DNA of 64,000 nt, taken from NCBI GenBank assembly GCA_948567375.1, contig OX419761.1, positions 13,678,243-13,742,242 on the forward strand, given 5' to 3'. The position numbers were made by a program, and so were the translations under genes. This document shows positions 21,648 to 33,507 of this stretch, piece after piece; positions within the stretch are counted from its first letter, which is position 1; each line of letters starts with the position of its first letter. Source of the stretch: Lunularia cruciata. Taxonomy: Eukaryota > Streptophyta > Marchantiopsida > Lunulariales > Lunulariaceae. The notes under the pieces were generated by a model. It was given only the letters and a program-made list of their open reading frames with translations, had not been told where the DNA came from and made no database searches.

Positions 21648-24600
21648 ATGTACCTCGCGGCCTTATTGGCTCAATAAGGAAGCAAAGAAGCAAGGGAAGG
21701 AAGAAGAATAATGCGCAAAGATCCCGAAAGGCAACCTCACAATTGATTGTCGTGAATGGAATCCTAGAAGGTAATCAAGTGAGAGTATTAATAGATCCGG
21801 GAGCAATAGAGAATTTCTTGTCTCGCTCTGTTGCAATAAGCTTGGGAATGGATCTAGAGAGAGATGGAAGTGAAGAAGTAGAGTTACCAAATGGGCAAAC
21901 AGAGAGGATTGAATCATTACTTAGACGGGTAACCCTCTCTGTAGGAGAATATCATGAAGCAATTGAGTGGCGAGTGATACAATTAGCCCGTTATGATGCA
22001 ATTTTAGGCATGCCATGGATGGAGCAGTACAACCCAATGGTGGATTGGATGAGGAAAGTAGTGAGAACCCACTAATGGTCAATCATTGGGGTTAAAGAAA
22101 AATCACACAGGCAGAAACTACCTCTATATGTCGTAGGGACGACAACTGTCTGTAAGACCAATAGATGTTTTATGGGTCTAATAAGAGAAGTCCAGAGTGC
22201 ACAACTCGCTGGACAAATTCCTGAGAAATTGAAGGATGTAGTGGATGAGTTTCAAGATGTCTTTCCCGATGATCTACCCTCAGGATTACCACCTAAAAGG
22301 CAAGTAGATCACAAAATAGAGACACTCTCGGGGAAGACACCTCCTTGTAAGACCCCATATTGCCTATCACCTCATGAGTTGGAGGAGTGTAAGACTCAAA
22401 TTGAGGAGATGCTACAGAAAGGGTTCATCCAACCTAGCGTATCACCATATGGGGCCCCTGTCTTGTTTGTGAAGAAGAAGGATGGTACAATGCGCATGTG
22501 CATTGACTATCGGGGTCTCAATCAACAAACAGTGAAGAACAAATACCCCTTACCTCGCATGGATGACCTGTTTGATCAACTCCATGGAGCGAGATACTTC
22601 ACCAAACTGGACTTGTGGAGCGGTTACAATCAAATCCAAATTGCAGAGGAGGATGTGTACAAAACTGCCTTTCGAACCAAGTATGGCCACTTTGAGTATC
22701 TTGTGATGCCTTTTGGCCTCACCAATGCGCCTGCCACTTTCATGAGCCTAATGAATGACATATTTCGTCCATACTTGGATAAGTCTGTTATCGTCTTCTT
22801 GGATGATATCTTAGTATATAGTAGCACGATGACATAATACAAACAACATCTACAAGAGGTCCTCCAGATTCTAAGACAGAATCAGTTGTACGCCAAAATC
22901 TCAAAGTGTGAGTTTGGCAAGTCTGAAGTAGACTACTTAGGGCATAGAGTAAGTGCAGAGGGCATTCAAGTATTGATAGATAAAATAGAGGTCATTCAAA
23001 AATGGAGTGCACCAAAAGATCAGACTCAACTTAAGAGCTTCTTGGGGTTGACGGGATTCTATCGTAGATTTATTAAGGACTTCTCCAAGGTTGCACAGCC
23101 TTTAACGGCACTACTTGGCAAGGGGAAGAAGTGGACATGGGGAACTGCACAAGAGTTGGCCTTTCAAGAATTGAAGGCCGCCTTGCTACATGCACCAATC
23201 TTGAAGTAGTATGACCCAAAACGTCCAATCAAGTTAGCTACGGATGCATCAGGCGTAGCAATAGGAGCAGTCCTACAACAAGAGTGGCATGACGGATGGC
23301 ATCCAATTGCATATTTCTCTCAAAAGTTGTTACCGGCAGAGCGCAACTACCGCACCACAAAATGAGAAGAGCTGGCCATCATTCTAGCAACCAAGCATTG
23401 GAAGCACTACTTGGGCGAGAAGGCATTTGTAGTAGAGACGGACCACAAACCTCTAGTCTACCTCGAGACGCAGAAGGATCTATCTCGTCGCCAAATTTGG
23501 TGGGCAGAGTGGCGACAACGCTTCAACATGACAATCACCTACATGGAAGGTAAGAAGCAACTTGCAGATGCATTCACCCGCATGCCAATGGCCAACAACT
23601 TGGCGGCAGAAGTCAAGATTAACCCTGAATTTTGGCAAGAGATTCTAGCCGCTACAAAAACTGATCCACAAATTGTAGAAGTGCAATCATCCAAAGGTGT
23701 CACCAGCACCCAAGGACTCACCTTTTGGGAGAGCCGATTGTGGATCCCAAATGTCCCAGAATTACGCACCACCATTCTAGCGGAATGTCATGATTTGGCC
23801 ATTGCAGCTCATGTTGGAGTGGACAAGACCTTGGAGGCAGTCAAGCGCCATTACTATTGGCCCAAGATGAGCAACGACGTGATGGACTATGTGCATAGCT
23901 GCCTACTTTGTCAACAGAACAAAGCTTCTAATCAAGCTCCTGCAGGGCTCCTTCAACCTCTTCCCACTCCTACCCAACGTTGGGAACAAGTGAGTATGGA
24001 TCTTGTATGTGAATTACCCAAGACCACCTCAGGGTTTGACTCCATTGTGGTCTTTGTGGACCGGCTCAGCAAAATGATTCATGTCCGCCCTACCACCAAG
24101 GAGGTGACCGCTCCACAACTAGCTCAACTATACTTAGATGCAGTCTTTGCTCACCATGGCTTGTCTAGAGTACTCATCACCGATAGAGGCACCCAATTCA
24201 CCAGTTTGTTTTGGCGAACACTCTTTGGTTTCTTCAAAACCAAGTTGGCCATGTCTATAGCTTACCACCCACAAATAGATGGCCAAACAGAGCGGGCTAA
24301 TCGCACGATTGAAGACATGTTATGCGGCTTTACCTTAGAAGAGCAAGAGAGGTGGGACACCCTACTACCGTTGGTGGAATTCGCTTACAACAATTCAGTG
24401 AATGCCTCCACCCAGGTCACTCCGTTCTTCCTCATGTATGGTGAGCATCCCTTCACACCTTCTAGCTTGATGAAGATCCGTCCAGTGACTACCAAGGTTG
24501 ATGCAGTCAACACATTTGTTTCTAGAATCCAACAAGGTGTGGAGAGCGCCAAGCACAGGTTACAGATTGTGCAAAATTGACAAAAGCAGTATGCTGATGC

Positions 24601-25072
24601 ACACCATAGGCACATGGAGCTCAATGTTGGGGATCAAGTGTGGCTATTGACAACCAACCTCACATTAGTTGGATCTCGTAAGCTCAGACCTCATTTTATT
24701 GGGCCTTTCTCGATTCTTCGTCGCATCGGCGCTGTGGCTTATCACCTTGAGCTACCACCACACATGAAGATCCATCCAGTATTCCATGTCTCCCTATTAC
24801 GTAGATATGCTCCCCGATCAGGCCAAGGTACTTCCACACAGGACATTCGACCTTGTCCGACAGTCATTGATGGCATAGAGGAATATGAAGTGGAGCGGAT
24901 TCTCCAAAAGCGCATGTGTGGTACTCGCCATCCGCGGGTGGAATATCTAGTACAATGGAAAGGTTACCCCCGCTATGAAGCAACCTGGGAACCCGCTGCC
25001 AATTTGGCACATGCACCGGTGTTGGTGCAAGCATTTGAGCAACAATTGCACAACGAGGACGTTGCGTCTTAA
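21647..25072 (+). pseudogene. pol polyprotein of the chromovirus (PR-RT-RNase H-IN-chromodomain)
   Basis: One frame, -1 to gag and already open across the gag stop, runs to TAA at 25070-25072. Protease: LIDPGAIENF near 21790 (DPGA for the usual DSGA). [16 protein letters not shown] near 22490 and catalytic FLDD at 22796-22807. RNase H: ATDASG near 23240, EELAII near 23366, ETDHKPL near 23438. Integrase: HHCC finger with CHDLAIAAHVG and CLLC (23780-23910), then Asp in SMDL, Asp in ITDRGTQF and Glu in DGQTERAN near 24290. A GPY/F module (RPHFIGPFSI) and a chromodomain follow. Stops at 22073, 22835, 23207, 23363 and 24578 inactivate it; most look like CAG or CGA transitions. Confidence 0.95.
24884..25040 (+). 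other. chromodomain at the integrase C-terminus
   Basis: Residues YEVERILQKR, VEYLVQWKGYP and ATWEP mark a chromodomain, with the aromatic positions Y, W and W in place. Chromoviral chromodomains bind methylated histone H3 and bias integration into heterochromatin. It contains no stop codon. Confidence 0.93.
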
Positions 25073-25085
25073 AAGGAGGGAGGTC
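25071..25085 (+). promoter_or_regulatory. polypurine tract
   Basis: AAAAGGAGGGAGG immediately before the 3' LTR start at 25086 primes plus-strand DNA synthesis. It overlaps the end of the pol stop region. Confidence 0.92.
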
Positions 25086-25827
25086 TGTAATACCAAGGGT
25101 TAGCCATATGATCTAGATGTGAAATTTGGTTTGGTAACATCTAGAATGATGTTATACATGATGGTCAAAATAGATCAGATAGAAGTATCACCAAAAGAGT
25201 ACTTCTACTAATAGGGCAGAAACCGAAATAGACTTGAGAACCTTAGAACCAATAGCTAGACATATGATTTAAGGTGAGAATTGGTTTGGTAACATCTGGA
25301 AGGATGTTACACATGATGGACTAAACAGATCAGAAAGAGGTATCACCAAAAGGGGACTTCTACTAATAGAGTAGGAACCGAAATATGCTTGAAATCTTTG
25401 AAGGCAATTTCGGAGGCCTAAACGGATGAATTAGGCCTCAAAAATGTGCAGATTCCCCCCCCCCCCAAAAGAGGAAAGGCTAGCATTCCCTCCCCCCTGG
25501 TTTGTCTTGTCGAGAGCTTTCCAACGGTACCTTACTCATGTGATTCTGAGATTCATACAGGAAGATTCCCTAAAAGATTCCCTCCGGTCAAAGCTCGTTT
25601 GACCAACCAGATAGGACCTAGACCAGACAGGTCACCCATCCAAGTAAGTAATCCAAGGGTGGAGCTTGCTGACATGTCACCTATCTGTGTCCCTAATCCT
25701 ATGGTGGAGTTTCCTTGTAGGAGATCCTCTTTGTCTATATAATAAAGAGAAGGTGCTCCCTTGGGGCATCAAATGTTTGAGTGTGCAATTTGTGTTTTCT
25801 CTCTTCTCTTGTCCTCGGAGTATTACA
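25086..25827 (+). mobile_element. 3' LTR (742 bp)
   Basis: Same structure as the 5' LTR, TGTAATACC to TATTACA, with the same 156-bp internal duplication. About 13 of the roughly 17 substitutions between the LTRs are transitions. Confidence 0.97.
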
Positions 25828-25832
25828 ACATG

Positions 25833-26700
25833 GAAGATAATGAAGTTATCATTTGGCAAAGGATACACTCTATGATACGTGAAGGCTGAGTGATGCAAAA
25901 CTAAAGAGTTTACCATCATAGCTGCTTATCCTTGAAAGACAAAAACCTGCCATAAGAAAGGAAAATGATTTAAGATGCCTCCCATCCACTTCTTAATTAA
26001 TGGTGAAGCTTCTAGATCATTGGAGCAAAGGATGGAAGAACCATGTGATAGTCTTAGTCAAGATATTACTAAAAGGGAAAGTGCGTTAGAAAAATTCATT
26101 AGTTAGCTCAACCCAAATGCACTTTGTGGTTAAGTCCTTTGGAGTATGGAGTAACATGGAAGTCTTTGCAATAGGATTGTTTTAGGAGTTAAGAGATAAT
26201 ATGACAAATCAATAAGCAAGTGGTTAAGTCCATGGTGAGGATGTTATATAGTTAGTCTAAGGAAGTCAATTAGGAGTTTTCTTCATAGCTATAAATTAGA
26301 AGTTAAACAATGTGTAGCTTTTGTAACTCTTGGTGTTGTATTATGCATTATTCTCATTGAGAATACACCATGTACTTGGATGTGGATTCTATAAGTAGGG
26401 AGGTTGAATCTAAACTTTTCAAGAGTGGTTGACCTAGCTTGTAATCTCAATCGTTAGGTATTTCTATACTCATTCCCAAACTTCCTTTATTGGGTAGGAA
26501 AAAAGTGCAACCTAACCAACTATCACAACACATATTCTTGGTTGCTAGTCTTGAGACAAACCGTACTCCATGTGGTATCCCTTTGCTCTTAAATGTGAAG
26601 CAACACATCCTTTAATTTTTACAAGGCTTTGAAAGTTCTTATAGTCTAGTGTTCATTCCTTTTCTTGGGTTGGAAGTGTGGGCAAGAGTATTGCATATTG
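25833..26700. other. possible old LTR material, no gene
   Basis: No coding signal. Around 26280-26385 a CTATAAATT-like TATA element is followed by TTGTAACTCTTGG and a TTATTCTCATTGAGAATA stretch, an arrangement often seen at LTR R/U5 regions. I could not define ends or a partner. Confidence 0.3.
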
Positions 26701-29337
26701 CAATGAATAGTTAAAAAGTGAGACTGAAGGAAGTCTCAAGAGCCTTGTATGCTCCCTATAAATACCAAAGCCAAAGCTCATGCTAGGCATTCAAATTTTC
26801 CTACACTCAAGTGTCCCTATGTGATCTCCCATTCTCTTATTTCTCTCCTCAATCTCAATCTTTTACATTGGTATAGGAGTAGGAATGGGATAGATGGAAT
26901 TTATGGACTACCAAGTCCATTTCCACCAAACCATTGGAATTTTCTTGTTTGGGTACTACCTAAGCATTATTTCACATAGTTTATCACCTTACACTTTGGG
27001 TAAGATCTTTTGAATAGAATCACCTTGTCTAAGGAACCCTTGGTACTCCCCATTGTAACTTATGAGGAACAATGGACGTGTTGCATCTATATGTTAATAA
27101 ATTAGATAGATTACGGGTGGTGTGATAGAATAGTAACCATGGTAGCAATGCCCAAGGTTATCATTGCTATGTAGCAACAAATCAAGTACCTTACTTGATT
27201 GCTGGATGAATGAGATCATTGACAACAAGAGCATGTAGAGAGAATACTAGTTCAAGAAGGAGAAGACCAAACCCAATTTCCAAAACCCAAGGTTTTTGAA
27301 GGCAAGAATCTCTCAAGTGAGTGGAGAATTTGTATTTGACTACAAATGCTATCTTAAAGCTACCAATTTTCAAGATGGGCAAAAATAGATTCTCTTGGTT
27401 TTTAGCCAAATGGATGGAGTAGCAAAGATATGGTGGTGATTTTGAGTAGAGCAAGCTGAATGGCAAATTATTGCACAAATCTTGACATAGGTAGAATTCA
27501 AGAGTGCAATAATTGGTTGATTCCAAGCTATAAATGCTACATGAGTTGCACAAGATAGGTTGGCAAAGTTGAAAGAGATTGGCTTTGTAAGAAGTTACAT
27601 CAAGCAATTCCAGAACACCATCATGCAAATTCCAAATATATTAGAAGGTGAAGCTCTAGATAGATTTTTAAGGGGCTTGAAGTCACGAACCAAATTAGAG
27701 ATAACTATGCAAGAGCAACAACACTTGGAGAAAGCCATGCGGTTAGCCGAATGCTTTGATTCTTTGGTTGTAACAACTTGGTCTTGATCTTGACCTCCAC
27801 AAAACCTACCAACACACTACACATGGGTGGAGAAGCCGGCACCAATGGAGATTGATGCCATTCAATGGAGGCCACTTAGCACTACAGATAGAGAAAAATT
27901 ATGACAAAATGGTGGTTTTTTCTTTTGGACATTGCATCCCTAAATATCCACTCAAGAATGGGCGACCTTGACAACTCATCCAAATGGAGTTTGTGGAGTA
28001 GAATGTTCAAGGAAACAAGGAATCCCAATAGGAGATTTTGAGCCGCCTATTGGGAACTTGATTAGTCCCAATGGGATTGAAGGCTCAACCTATGCAAGTT
28101 TGCTTCACTTGCAAGGGATTGGGGTTATAGAATTTTGATTAATTTTATAAATTCATAAAATTACTTGTCTATACAATTAGCAAAGGAATTATGTATTCCT
28201 ATCAAGCCCGTAATTGGAAGTAGATTGATGATGACGGTGGTAGAAAGGATTCTACATTTTGCACCTTACATCTTATTACCTTCAAGATTGTGAAAGAGTT
28301 TTTAGAGTGTATGAGGTTTGTAGTGGCACCTCTATACTATGATGTCATTATTGGTCTACCTTGGCTTGAACATCATAAGGTTCAATTTGATTGGAATCTA
28401 CAATAAATTCAAGCACAACAACAAGAAAGAAAATTTTGATTAGGTTGTTTGGCACCTCTAAGTAAGACATCTAAGAATAATCAGTCCCAAGATAGGAAGT
28501 TTGTTGGAAAAGCAACCATAGAGCAAGCTTTGGAGGAAGATGAGTCCCAATATGAGAAATTTGTCAATGAAGTAGCCATAGAGCAAGCTTTGGAGGAAGA
28601 TGAGTCCTAAGATGGAAAATTTGTCAATGAAGCAACCATATAACAAGCTTTAAAGGAAGATAAGTCTATCTTTGCAATGGGAATCAAGCCGATTGCACAT
28701 GGAGGGTCTAAGGAGGATCAAAAACCTCATCAAGCAATGGTTGATCAAGTAATCCAAGAGTTTTCAAATATGTTTCCGGATGATCTACCAAAAGGATTAC
28801 CCTCCTTTCGTGGTATGCCCTTCAAGATTGAGTTATTGCTAAGGAGTACTCTAGTGAGTAGACCAATCTATCAGCTCTCACCAAACAAGTTGGAAGAGTT
28901 GCAAACAACCCTTACATAGTTGTTGGAGAAGGATTTAATATGACATAGTACATCTCTTTGGGGAGCACTGATATTATTCATTCTAAAGAAGGATGGAGGA
29001 CTTCATTTTTGTATTGATTATCGTGCGCTCAATAAACAAATAGTGACAAATGCATACTCCTTGACTTGAATTGATGACTTGCTTGATCAATTGAGTGGAT
29101 CATGATACTTCTCCAAATTGGATCTTTGTAGCGGCTATTAGCAAATCCTCATTGATTAGGAGGATGTGCAAAAGACTACCTTTTGCACAAGGTATGGGCA
29201 TTTTGAATGGAGAGTCCTACCTTTTAGGCTCACTAATGCTTCAACAATCTTCATGGATTAGATGCATAGGATGTTGGATGGACTATTGGATTGATACATG
29301 GTGGTATTCTTGGATGACATTTAATCTATAGCAAGAT
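26700..29337 (+). mobile_element. old Ty3/gypsy element, 5' portion (LTR end, gag, PR, RT)
   Basis: The LTR tail ends TTTTACA at 26867, followed by a primer-site-like TTGGTATAGGAGTAGG. A decayed gag (about 27120-27990) includes a retrotrans-gag block at 27560-27787 (FVRSYIKQFQNTIMQ, GLKSRTKLEITM). Protease traces occur near 28030-28390, then three 60-bp repeats, then RT from 28677 with CIDYRALNKQ, LDLCSGY and VVFLDDI up to 29330. It is the same family as the reverse-oriented element that interrupts it at 29338, but more decayed. RT resumes at 33918. Confidence 0.85.
28480..28665 (+). repeat. 60-bp in-frame tandem repeat, three units
   Basis: Three consecutive 20-codon units share KFV, IEQAL and EED positions (one stop in the third). 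They lie between protease and RT. The reverse-oriented relative carries a matching array at 31660-31900, so the repeats belong to the family. Confidence 0.8.
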
Positions 29338-29665
29338 TGTAAAAGACCAAGACTAAGGAGAGAAATAGGAGAATGGAAACTCACATTGGGACACTTGAAT
29401 GAGAGAAAACTCCGAATGCCTAGCATGAGCTTTGGATTTGGTATTTATAGGTAACATACAAGGCCCTTGAGAAGCTTCTCAAGAAGCTTCCTTGAGCCAC
29501 TTTCTTAGAGTGCAAGCCAAGTTAACTAGGAAGCTTCTCAAGAAACTTCCTTCTAGAAGCCGCCTACTTGGCATGCAAGCTAAGCTAGTTAGAAGCTTCT
29601 AGAACCTTCCAAAAGCTTCCTTCTAGAAGCTACCTGCTTGGGGCGCAAGTTAACTAGTTGGGAAG
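29338..29665 (-). mobile_element. 3' LTR of the nested element, missing its first part
   Basis: Aligns with the terminal 320 bp or so of the 33508-33917 LTR, including its TATA box and several AAGCTTC blocks. It joins directly to integrase sequence at about 29665, which shows a deletion. Confidence 0.88.
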
Positions 29666-30249
29666 TAGATTTGCGCCAAGGTTGGAGCATCCACAATATC
29701 AACCATTGGTGCCAAATGGATTTGCTTACTAAGCTTATCCACAAACACCACAATTGTTGTGTGACCTTGTTGTGTCTTGGGTAAGGAGGTGATGAGATCT
29801 AAGCTCACATGTTCCCAATGAGTAGTTGGATTGGGAAGTGGTTGAAGGAGTCCACTTGGCTTTTGGTTACTGGACTTGTTGCATAGATAGCTCTTACACA
29901 ATTGGACAAACTCCCAAACATCTTGCATCATGTTGGGCAACCACCATTGGCATTGGAGGGTACCCAAGGTCTTGTCCACCCCCATGTGACAAGCTATTGG
30001 TAAATCATGGACTTCCTGAAGGTGCACAAGTCGGAGATCACCTTTGGCTGGAACATAGATCCGGTCCGCATGGAATAGAAGGCCTTCCTTGAAGGAGAAG
30101 GTGTTGTATTCCTTGTCGCTTGTTGTCAAACGACCATGTAACATTTGGAAGAAGGGATCTTGTTGTAGAGTTGACCAAAACTCATTATGGACCTCGGGGT
30201 CAATTGACACCGTCGTAATTGCCACTATAATGAGAGGAAGAGACTTCAA
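29650..30249 (-). pseudogene. integrase N-terminal half of the nested element
   Basis: The minus frame is open for 199 codons. It shows the HHCC finger (VHDLPIACHMGVDKT and a degraded C-x-x-C, YLC kept), PSGLLQPLP, and the first catalytic Asp in SLDLITSLP, followed by VVFVDKLSKQIHLAP. Reading ends within the core; the second Asp and Glu are absent because of the deletion. Confidence 0.88.
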
Positions 30250-30342
30250 ATCAGGTCATTGTGATAGAGCATCAGGGATGACATCAGGGAACCAACCTGG
30301 TTTGTATTCAAGTCTGATGTCAAACAATTGGAGTTGCTCTTC

Positions 30343-30531
30343 TCATTGATGATGTTGACTCTTCATGTGTTCCAAGTGTAAGGTCTGCAACAATGGCTTG
30401 TGATCAGTTTGCATGACCACTTGTTTCCCCAAGAGGTAATGCCTCCATACCTTAGTAGCATATACCATTGCAAGTTGTTCCCGATCTTGAGCAGAGTAAT
30501 TTATTTCAGCTGTATTTAGTCGGTGAGACAC
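30343..30531 (-). pseudogene. RNase H fragment of the nested element
   Basis: SAQDREQLAMVYATKVWRHY and QTDHKPLLQTL match the Glu and Asp blocks of Ty3/gypsy RNase H. Flanking parts are broken by frameshifts between 30531 and 30860. Confidence 0.85.
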
Positions 30532-30859
30532 AAAGGCAATGGGATGTAGTCCATTTGGGAATTCTTGTTACAACACAGCTCCAATTGCAAAGTTAGAAGC
30601 ATCAAAATCAACCACACAAGGTAGTTGAGGATCATATGGTTGAAGAATGGGTCTAGAAGACACCATATGCTTTAACTTTTGGAATGCTTCTTCATGCTTG
30701 GTGGTCTACTAGAAACTTGAGTTCTTTCACAAGAAGTCAATCAATGACACAACCACATGAGCATAATAATGGATGAACCATCGGTAAAAACTGGCCAATC
30801 CATTGAATGCCCATACTTCAGTAGCATCCTTCAGGGTAGGCCAATCACCATTGCCTTGA

Positions 30860-31672
30860 TCTTCTCTTCTTCCATCTTGATCCCCTCTGATGAGATCTTA
30901 TGACCCAAGAAGGTAACCTCCTTTTGCCAAAAGGCACAGTTTGACTTCTTGCAATAAAATTTCTATTGTCGTAGTAGTCTTAGGACTTCTCGCACATGAT
31001 TCATGTGTTCTGCCTCTATCTTGCTATAGATTAAGATATCATCCAAGAACACCACCACGGATCAATCCAATAGTCTCTCCAACACCCAATGCATCTAATT
31101 CATGAAGACTATTGGAGCATTAGTGAGTCCAAAAGGTAGAACTCTCTACTCAAAATGCCCATACCTTGTGCAAAAGGTAGTCTTTTGCACGTCCTCTCCT
31201 TCAATAGGAATTTGCCAATAGCTATTGCAAAGATCCAGCTTGGAAAAGTAGTGTGCTCCACTTAGTTGATCAACTAGGTCATTGATCTGAGGCAAGGGAT
31301 ATGCATTCTTCACGATTTGCTTATTGAGCCCATGGTAATCAATACAAAAATGAAGTCTTCCTTTTTTGGAACAAATAGTACCGGTGCTCCCCAAGAAGAG
31401 GTACTATGTCGTATGAAATCCTTCTCCAACAACTCTATAAGTGTTGTTTGCAACTCCTCCAACTCCTTTGGTGAGAGCCAATAGATCAATCTACTCATTG
31501 GAGTACTCCTTGGCAATAACTTGATTTTGAAGAGCATACCTTGATCAAAGGGTAATCCCTTTGGTAGATCATCCAGAAACACGTCCGCAAACTCTTGAAC
31601 TATCCGCTCAACCATTGCTTGATGAGGCTCTTGGCCCTCCCTAGATTTTCTTGTGCAATCGGCTTGATCCAC
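30860..31672 (-). pseudogene. reverse transcriptase of the nested element
   Basis: Minus-strand frames give [46 protein letters not shown] and the catalytic FLDD near 31030-31060 followed by ILIYSK. A frameshift near 31370 and stops near 31145 and 31105 break it. Its closest relative in the window is the element it is inserted in. Confidence 0.9.
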
Positions 31673-31905
31673 ACTACAAATACAGACTTATCTTTCTCCA
31701 AAGCTTGCTCTATGGCTGCTGTACTAACAAACTTCTCTTACAGGGACTCATCTCTCTTCCAAGCTTGTTCCATGGTTGCCTTCTCGGAAAACTTCCCATC
31801 TTGGGACTCATCTCTCTTCTAGATTTACTCTATGGCTACCTTCTTGACAAACTTTCCATCTTGGGACTGACTATTCTTAGGTGTCTTACTCAAAGGTGCC
31901 AGACA
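31660..31905 (-). repeat. 60-bp tandem repeat between protease and RT
   Basis: Three imperfect 20-codon units on the minus strand share SQDGKF, A-x-x-EQA and K-x-DES positions, the counterpart of the array at 28480-28665. Confidence 0.8.
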
Positions 31906-31981
31906 ACCTAATCGGAAATTCCTACCTTGGTGTTGTACTTGAATTTGTCGTTAGGTCCAATCAAATTGAACCTTATGACGT

Positions 31982-32302
31982 TCAAGCCAAGGTAGACCCA
32001 TAATGATAGCATAGTGTAGGTGCCACTACAAACCTCATACACTCCAAATACTCCTTCCTAATCTTGAAGGTAACAAGATGTGAGGTGCGGAATGCAAAAC
32101 GTTTTCTACAATCTGCCATCATCAAGCTACTTCCAAACATTGGCTTGATAGGAATACCCAATTCCTTTGCTACTTGTATGGACATGCAATTCTCTAAACT
32201 TCCAAAATCAATTAAAATCCTACAACCTCGATTAGATATCATACCTTGCAAGTGAAGCAAACTTGCATAAGTTGAGCCTTCAATCCCATTGGAACTAATC
32301 AA
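31982..32302 (-). pseudogene. aspartic protease of the nested element
   Basis: A 106-codon minus frame with CRILIDFGSLENCMS and a later LECMRFVVAP block. The usual D-S/T-G catalytic triplet reads DFG, so the active site is changed. Confidence 0.78.
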
Positions 32303-32309
32303 GCTCCTA

Positions 32310-33234
32310 GTAGGTGGCTCAAAATCTCCTACTAGGATTCCTTGTTTCCCTGATCATTCTGTTCCACAATCTCCATCTAGGTAACTTATTGAGGTCACCT
32401 ATTTCTAAGTGTGCATTCAGCAATTCGATGTCCAACTTGGCGACAATAAAAACAACATCCATTTTGTCGCAATCTTTCTCTATCCGCTATACCAAGTGGT
32501 CTTCATTGGATACCATCAATCTCCATTGGTGCCGGTTCTTCCACCCGTGTATAGTGTATTGGTAGGCCTTGTATAGGTCGAGGTCGAGACCAAGTTGTCA
32601 CAACCAAGGAATCAAAGCACTCAGCCAATTGCATGCCTTCTTCTACGTTTTGTGGTTCCCGCATGGTCACCTCTAATTTGGTTCATGACTTCAATCCCCA
32701 CACAAATTGATCTAGAACTTCACCTTCTTGTATATCTGGAATCTGCATGATGATGTTCTAAAATTTTGTGATGTAGCTCCTTACTAAGCCAACTTGCTTC
32801 AACTCTACCAATTTATCTTGTGCGGCACGGGTGGCATTTATAGTTTGAAACCGACTCAATATTGCATCTTTGAACTCTACCCATGTCAAAATTGGTGCAA
32901 CAATCAATTGTTTAGCTCACTCCACTCAAAATTGCCACCAAAGTTTTGCCACACCATCTAATTGGCTAGAGGTCAAGAGAATATATTTCCGTTCATCTTG
33001 AAGATTGGTGGCTTCAAAGTAACGTTCGTAGTCAAACACAAAATTCTCCATTGTGCTCGAAAGATTCTTGTCTTCAAACACCTTGGGTTTTGGAAATCAA
33101 ATGCAATCTTCTCTATCTCAAATTAGCGCTCTCTCTATATATTCTTGTTGTTGTTGATCTTGTTCATCCATCAATTGAGTAAGGTGCTCAATTTGTTGTT
33201 GCATTGCAAGGATAACATCCAGTATTGTTACCAT
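32310..33234 (-). pseudogene. gag of the nested element
   Basis: From ATG at 33234 the minus strand gives a Gln-rich start (MVTILDVILAMQQQIEHL), a retrotrans-gag region (NFVFDYERYFEAT, GLVRSYITKF) and a CCHC knuckle CFYCRQVGHRIAEC near 32425-32470. A handful of stops interrupt it. It corresponds to the degraded plus-strand gag at 27120-27990. Confidence 0.88.
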
Positions 33235-33507
33235 AGCTACGACTCTATCCCACTACTCCCACTTTATCTAATTGATTAACACATAGATGCAGCACGTCCA
33301 TCATTCTCCATAAGTTACAACCAGAAGTATCAAGGGTTTCTCAGACACGATGATCATATGTAGAAAATCCTGCCCAAAGCAAGAGGTGATGAATTGTGTG
33401 AAATGATACTTGGGTAATATTTGGACATGAAAATCCCAATGGTTTGGTGGAAGTGGATTTGGTGGCCCATAAATTCCATCCATCTCATTCCTGCTCTGAT
33501 ACTCCAA

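Larger units (their letters stand above)
19208..25832 (+). mobile_element. complete Ty3/gypsy chromovirus with target-site duplication
   Basis: The element spans 19213-25827 with two 742-bp LTRs and identical 5-bp target duplications ACATG at 19208-19212 and 25828-25832. It carries a tRNA-iMet primer site, leader frames, gag, pol (PR-RT-RH-IN-chromodomain) in the -1 frame relative to gag, and a polypurine tract. The LTRs differ at roughly 17 substitutions plus short indels (my count, about 2.3 percent), so the insertion is fairly recent. It is nevertheless dead because gag has three and pol five in-frame stops. Confidence 0.97.
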
